This document shows positions 59,176 through 64,000 of a DNA stretch of 64,000 nucleotides, piece by piece (position 1 is the first letter of the stretch; every line of letters begins with the position of its first letter). The DNA is taken from contig WUJK01000013.1 of the NCBI GenBank assembly GCA_011317545.1, positions 744,001-808,000 of the forward strand, given 5' to 3'. Both the position numbers and the translations under genes were made by a program. The notes under the pieces were generated by a model, which was not told the DNA's origin, did no database searches, and saw only the letters and a program-made list of their open reading frames with translations. Origin of the DNA: Coniella vitis. Lineage: Eukaryota; Ascomycota; Sordariomycetes; Diaporthales; Schizoparmaceae.

Positions 59176-59734
59176 TCATTTTCGCTTAATAGGGGCCGAC
59201 GGCGGCGGTGGCTCTGTCGGCGAGCCACGTATTTGATTACGGAGCTCCTCGACAAAGTACTTGAAGAAGCCATTACGGTTCGAAGCAGGAAGCTCTGGGG
59301 GTGTGCGACACATCATATTGTCAGCATACCTCTCTTGCCTGAGGGACAATCGAGCCTGGTGAGGGTGTAGTGACTATACCTGTGGCCTCGCCTGGTCTCA
59401 GGGGATCTTGGGGGTCGCGGCCGTACTTGTGGTCCTGGACGCGCCGGTGGACCCGACGGACCATGTGATGGAACTCGGGGCGGCGCAGGATCTATCCAGA
59501 GACGGGCGTCAGACAGAACCAAAAGAGATAGACTCAACATAGGCAGTCAGTAGTCTTTACGGACCTGGGCGACGAGATAGTTCTAGAAGCAATTGATGAG
59601 GGTCAGCCATTCGTGCGACTCTTGTGCTTCGAAGAGGCGTGCAGCCCGCGTCTGGCGGGGGCAAGGGCGCAAAACGCCTAACATACCTCGCAGACAAGCA
59701 GAGCACGGATGAAGAGGCTGGCAGGACCTGCCAT
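59176..59734 (-). CDS. Small probable mitochondrial protein (MRX7-like), four exons
   Basis: A hidden gene whose exons are too short to stand out: 59734-59687, 59582-59565 (18 nt), 59491-59380 and 59294-59176, giving 98 residues. All introns are GT...AG and frame is kept throughout. The protein starts MAGPASLFIRALLVCE, continues NYLVAQ from the microexon, then ILRRPEFHHMVRRVHRRVQD, PLRPGEAT and GFFKYFVEELRNQIRG, and ends Pro-rich and basic. The Arg-rich helix with R-x-PxFHxxVxxxHRxV and the FFKYFVEELRxQxRG block are what I recall from small fungal mitochondrial proteins annotated MRX7-like (mitochondrial gene-expression-associated). The basic, hydrophobic N-terminus would suit mitochondrial import. 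Coding status is well supported by the coherent splice chain; the family name is less sure. Confidence 0.7.
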
Positions 59735-62533
59735 GACGACGGTATTTTCGTAGGTTGGTCTGTAAGACCTGGATGTGCAAGTAGGCTGGCCAAAGGAGCG
59801 CTTGGAAGTGACAGTAAGTATGTCGTCGACTGGTCGCTGGAGGACAAAGTTGAAGTCGCCTCTGCCCATGGCATGTGACTGCGGTCTTGCCGTCATACTC
59901 TGGACCCTAACCCTGGCCCAGACCGGACAGGCCCCACATGTACTTAGGTACGCAGTACTCATAGTAGGTACGTGCCGTGGTCTGCTGTACGATGTTTCCC
60001 TTCACAACTACTATGTTCATTGGCCAATCGCAACAAGCCATTATCGTGAACTTCTGCTCCTTGTGGCGTTGGACCTTTTCTAGCATGACTTCAGCCTTGT
60101 ATCCCGCCCAGGACCCTTATGCAGCCACGTTATACTATGTAAGCCCAGCAGGGCAGCCTCCATGGTCATTCTGATGTAATACAGTGATCTTGTCGATGCA
60201 GCCGCGATGCTCCGAGACATGGCATGCATGACAGGTTCGAGCCAAGCGGACAAACTGCTGATTGTCGGGATGAGTGGTGGGTGATAGATACTAAGAACGT
60301 CAGTGGCCTGCTGGCACTGCTGCGACGCCAGCGAGTCGGCAAGGCCAGCCCACTAAAGGTGCCAGAAATGCATAGTGACTTGCAAAGGGAAGAAAGTGGT
60401 GTTGGACCAGAGCTCACGCAGATTCGGGCGGGCATCGCATTCGTCCGAGCATGTCTTGCTTCTTGCTGAAGCCATGAGAGTTGATTTATGACGTCTCAAA
60501 ATCCCATGCCAGTTGCCTGTGCTGATTTCGATAGTGCCGTGTAGAACGGCCCAGCGTTTTGCAAGATGTTGAGAAAAGGGCACCTGGATCGTGACATCAA
60601 GATGTTGGCTCGAGAACCACCGACTCTGATCTCCACGGTGACCATCAACCGTTCCTCAAATAATACGCTAGCTAAATCAAGAACTGGTGCTTGATGTAAT
60701 TACAAAGGACACCGCAAGTACTGTGTAATATCCAAACATCCTTAAACATGACCTAGCATGTGCTAACTCAGCACGAGCGTTTAACGTTGTATCCACCGCG
60801 CATATGCAAGCAAACCTGCTAAAGACAGGCACAGCAACCAAGCACCAACCAAATCCTCGCTACGCACCCGAGGATGAAACAACGAGTCCAGCCCGCAAGC
60901 GCCAACAACGCACGCCAGCACCGTGCCCCTCCTCGATGCTGAAACGCGCCAACCAGACGCCGTCGCCGTCGTCGTCGTCGTCGTACGTACTCACTGATGA
61001 GTTGCTAGGACACTCTGGCAGGCACATGTGTTTACGAGTATCAGCTGCTAGTTCCATTTAGTGTGGACTCGACCGCGGAAGCGGGAGACGAGGCTGAGGA
61101 GAGGGACAAGTTGATGAAACACGGACACGCACGCACTAGGGAACGCGGCCACAGGAAATAAAATAGCCCGTCCTGCCATTACATAGTACTATAGGATGCA
61201 TACCGAGGACTGCTGGCGAGTCGCCGTAGAAGTCCACCCCGCTCGCCCTGCCGCCTTGTAGACGACAATCGGTGGAGATCTCGCAATGATCCGTTATTCT
61301 CTGGCCCCAATCGGCGCTAAAAATGGAAACGAGACCCCGTCCTGGACGCGAAAAGGGTTTCTGAGAAACGCTCTCTCCATATGGGAGCCACGTTCCTAAA
61401 AATGGACCGTCGTATGCACAGGCGTGGGAGAGGCCGGCGCGGCCGCCATGTGCCAGGAGTGGTCCGTGGAGAAAAAGATCAAATCATCACGATTTCCGGA
61501 TCCTTCCCAACGGGAGGTTGTGCGCGCCCTCGCGTTCCCGCCATCCGGACCCCCAGCCAGCGCTCCGCTCGCTACGTTGCAAAATTACTGCTGCTGTTTG
61601 CCGCGGCTGGAGCAGTGACCCTGGCAACCTAAACTGCATTCGGTACAGCTTTTGCTCCCATGTCCACCTCCCCGCATCGTTGCTTGCCCGAGAGTGCTAA
61701 TAATACGCCAGCTCATTACCCTGTAATTGGCCGAGGGGCCATGCTAGCAATAGTAGGAAAATCAAAATAAACGTGCGTGCTCTGCCTCTCTTCGTAAAGC
61801 TGCTGCTGCGCCGCAAGGCGAGCACGCGAGTGGGTCGATGCCCAGAGGGGAGCGAAGCCTCGACATGGGTGATGCATTGTTTCCCATCATGCAACCAGCA
61901 GAGCGAAGAAAGGAGAAATCGGCCCAGACTGTGTGCCTCTGCCATGCAACGCGGCCATGCCATGCCATGCCATGCCATGCCATGCCACGACAGCTACTGC
62001 ACAGCGAGAATCCCTGCTCGCCTCAACGAAAGGTCCCCAGACCCGAAACACCAGAGTTTTTGTGGCAGTCTCGTTATGAAGAGGTCCGAAGCATAAAACC
62101 TCCATGGACTGCCCTGGGAGTCACATGGGCACCCGACGGAACGTGCAAAGTTTGGCGAATTTCTTGGTTTGACGAATGGGTGTTTTTTGTTCTTCTTATT
62201 CTTCTTCTTCGTGCTGCTGGGATTCAGTGCAACCTTTATTTCATTTCTATCATTGCAATTTTGCGACCCACGACTACAGCCTCGGTACTTACACCACACA
62301 CAAACACACATACAAGCACACAAAAAAGAAAACGTGAAAGAGTCTTTCGAAAAATCGCTTCTGTACAGCCAGCCAGTCTAAACTACCAAACACAGAGCTG
62401 ACAGGCAATTCATTGTCGACTCAAAAACGAAAATCAACCGACTGGAAGCCGTCAAGGCTGGGGGAAAACACACCTCGGGCGCCAAACCCCTTTCGCCGAG
62501 TCCGGGTTCCGAAGCGGGGGCACAGCAACAAGC
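59735..62533. other. 2.8-kb gene-poor divergent region
   Basis: This lies between the small mitochondrial-type gene (minus) and the NLR fragment (plus). It contains copies of the TACTATGTA-type motif (about 60131 and 61181), a CCATG pentanucleotide repeat and an acceptor-like CTGACAG at about 62398-62404 before the NLR frame. I searched it for a Walker A motif or NACHT-like exon and found none. Confidence 0.45.
61955..61984. repeat. (CCATG)6 repeat
   Basis: Six perfect pentanucleotide units. Because five is not a multiple of three, all frames cycle through the same Met/Ala/Trp/His/Gly pattern, which produces spurious open frames on both strands. Confidence 0.9.
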
Positions 62534-63907
62534 ATGGACTCCAGGATGTTGTCGAGCTTTAGCGGAAGCGTGCAATTACCCGCAGTCATACCCGAGTACA
62601 GCGCCGACGACATTGAAGGGTATATCGAAGCACGCCTTTCCGAGGACATTGAGGAACGGAGCGCGCTGGCAGCGCGGTTGAAGGAGAAGGCAGGCGGTGT
62701 GCAACAGTGGGCGGTTATGGCAACGACGATAGCCAACGAGGCGAGCCAGGACGGCATCTCTGGGGAGGTGATCTTGGGCATGCTGGACGACATAGCGCCA
62801 ACAACACCGGCGCGGATGGATGATTTGTATGTGTGGAAGCTCTCCCGGTTGAATGCTGTGGAAAAGGCACAGGCGTTGGTGGTGATGCAGTGGGTCGTGC
62901 TGGCACCGGAGCCATTACGACTGAATGATCTGCTTGTCGCGCTGAGGTTGACACTTGCGATTCGCCAGAGTCAGCGGAGCGCAAAACATCCGGCATGGGA
63001 CCAGAACACGGTGCTGGATATACCGCAGAGCCTGTCCTTGAAAGACTTGGACGCCGCTGCTGCGAGTGACGAAACGACTGCCGGCATTCCGACCGACTCG
63101 CCCGCAGCGTTTTGGAAATGGCTCCAGCACATTTCACAGGGTCTGCTCGAATTTGATTCTAAAACCGGGCCCGAGTCCAAATCACACAACGAGCCACTGG
63201 GCAAGAAGCAGCTGCGCCCAGTTCATGATTCTGTGCTCCGATTCTTCCGCAGAGGTCGGGGCTTTCAGACCCTGCTACCTCCCCCGTCTGACCCAAAGAC
63301 GAGGCTCCCCTCAACCGACAGGCTGATTGACAGCAGCAACTACACCCTGCTGCACGCTTGCATCGAGTTCCTCAACATGGCAGAGTTTGAACAGCTGGGC
63401 TGGAACACGGAGGCCGAGAGTCCGACAGGCACAGACGGCCCAATGTTGGGAGGCGTGGGCCAGATGGACATGCCCGCGTCGTCGTATTCATTCCTGCGAT
63501 ACGTCGCCAACAACTTTGTATTCCATCTCCTCTGCCCTCGACAGATGAGGTATTTCCTGCCACAAGTGAAGCTCCTGCAGCTTTTTACAGCCAACAACTG
63601 TCGCATATGGAGGAGATGGACTTACCTTTTGGGGTTCAGCATCCAGGCCGCAAACCCAGACGTTATGCTCCACCAGGTGAACAAGGGCAAGACGCAAAGA
63701 TTGCTGCAGCCAGTATACGGCGCCAAGTACAGGCTGGCGCGGGTGCTTCGGAGAGCGTGGAAGACTGCCCTAACGCAGCAAGAGGCAAAGACATTGAATC
63801 TGTCGAGACGCCCATCCAAGGCGACCGAACTGTCACGCTTCAAATTGGATTTTGGACCTTCTTCGGGGTCGTTGATTTCTGCAATCCAGACGATAGAAGT
63901 CCACTAA
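62534..63907 (+). CDS. NLR/NACHT-type protein, C-terminal (post-NTPase) part only
   Basis: A single 457-codon frame. The opening residues match the segment that follows the NACHT NTPase core in fungal NLR-like proteins: YSADDIEGYIEARL, RLKEKAGGVQQWAVMATTIA, MLDDIAPTT and LYVWKLSRLNAVEKAQALVV. Next come a winged-helix-like APEPLRLNDLLVALRL and a region with RPVHDSVLRFFRR and LLHACIEFLNM, which is the usual linker before repeats. No Walker A/B, effector domain, or WD/ANK/TPR repeats are present. The frame is open 132 nt upstream of the ATG to a stop at 62399-62401, and an acceptor-like CTGACAG sits there, so lost or unseen 5' exons are possible. It is either a decapitated gene or the 3' exon of a larger one. 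The C-terminus ends at a clear TAA. Confidence 0.75.
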   Translation: MDSRMLSSFSGSVQLPAVIPEYSADDIEGYIEARLSEDIEERSALAARLKEKAGGVQQWAVMATTIANEASQDGISGEVILGMLDDIAPTTPARMDDLYVWKLSRLNAVEKAQALVVMQWVVLAPEPLRLNDLLVALRLTLAIRQSQRSAKHPAWDQNTVLDIPQSLSLKDLDAAAASDETTAGIPTDSPAAFWKWLQHISQGLLEFDSKTGPESKSHNEPLGKKQLRPVHDSVLRFFRRGRGFQTLLPPPSDPKTRLPSTDRLIDSSNYTLLHACIEFLNMAEFEQLGWNTEAESPTGTDGPMLGGVGQMDMPASSYSFLRYVANNFVFHLLCPRQMRYFLPQVKLLQLFTANNCRIWRRWTYLLGFSIQAANPDVMLHQVNKGKTQRLLQPVYGAKYRLARVLRRAWKTALTQQEAKTLNLSRRPSKATELSRFKLDFGPSSGSLISAIQTIEVH

Positions 63908-64000
63908 CATCCCCAAAGAGGTGGGAAAGCCAAAAAAAAAAATAAAACCAAAAATAAAATAAAAATTAATTGATTGATTAATTGCTCATTGGGACCTTAT

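Noticed and set aside
61838..62401. 187-codon frame upstream of the NLR fragment
   Set aside because: It runs through the CCATG repeat and a T-rich tract, and carries no NACHT or Walker motif.

Overview
The window looks like a filamentous ascomycete chromosome segment (Pezizomycotina, probably a sordariomycete; this is an inference from gene content). Most genes are split by short introns of about 50 to 120 bp with GTAAGT/GTATGT-like donors, ACTAAC/CTGAC-like branch sequences and CAG/TAG acceptors. The proteins are typical of moulds: a PTH11-like seven-helix membrane protein, a HET-domain protein, an NLR C-terminal fragment, a Ppo-type fatty-acid dioxygenase, a DUF2235 hydrolase, a fungal sulfotransferase-like protein and a CorA-like transporter. 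No ribosomal RNA, convincing tRNA, CRISPR array or intact transposon was seen.

Layout. 0-3.3 kb holds the start of a PTH11-like gene (minus), an alpha/beta hydrolase (plus) and a Rid-family gene (minus). 3.3-4.8 kb is a stop-dense island with a possible pogo/Fot-type transposase relic. 4.8-12.7 kb is gene-dense: an HSPA12-like Hsp70 ATPase (minus), a single-pass membrane protein (plus), a helical protein with a proline/aspartate-rich tail (plus) and a sulfatase (minus). 14.0-15.1 kb is a secreted Kre9/KNH-type wall protein (minus). After a 4.2-kb gene-poor stretch comes a large HET protein (19.3-22.1 kb) and a Q/H-rich coiled-coil protein on the other strand (22.7-24.2 kb). 24.2-40.7 kb is almost a desert, broken only by the sulfotransferase-like gene at 32.1-33.1 kb. 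An MFS transporter lies at 40.7-42.8 kb and a CorA-like channel at 46.5-48.7 kb. The Ppo dioxygenase occupies 50.9-54.9 kb (minus), divergent from a DUF2235 hydrolase (56.5-58.7 kb). A small four-exon gene, probably mitochondrial, follows at 59.2-59.7 kb (minus), and the window ends with an NLR-type C-terminal fragment at 62.5-63.9 kb.

Gene models. Exon joins were worked out by hand from frame continuity, splice consensus and protein motifs. Two genes use tiny internal exons: 15 nt in the DUF2235 gene and 18 nt in the small mitochondrial-type gene.

How the genes relate. There is no evidence of one co-regulated pathway. The loose theme is non-self recognition and stress (HET protein, NLR remnant, Hsp70-like ATPase, HeLo-like helical protein) alongside membrane and secretory functions. 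The most unusual feature is not a gene: a 9-mer, TACTATGTA/TACATAGTA (half of the perfect palindrome TACTATGTACATAGTA), occurs about 23 times. All copies are outside exons and most are in the two deserts. One cluster at 35.4 kb is bounded by 9-bp inverted repeats. Triplet-repeat expansions in several unrelated coding regions are the second recurrent oddity.
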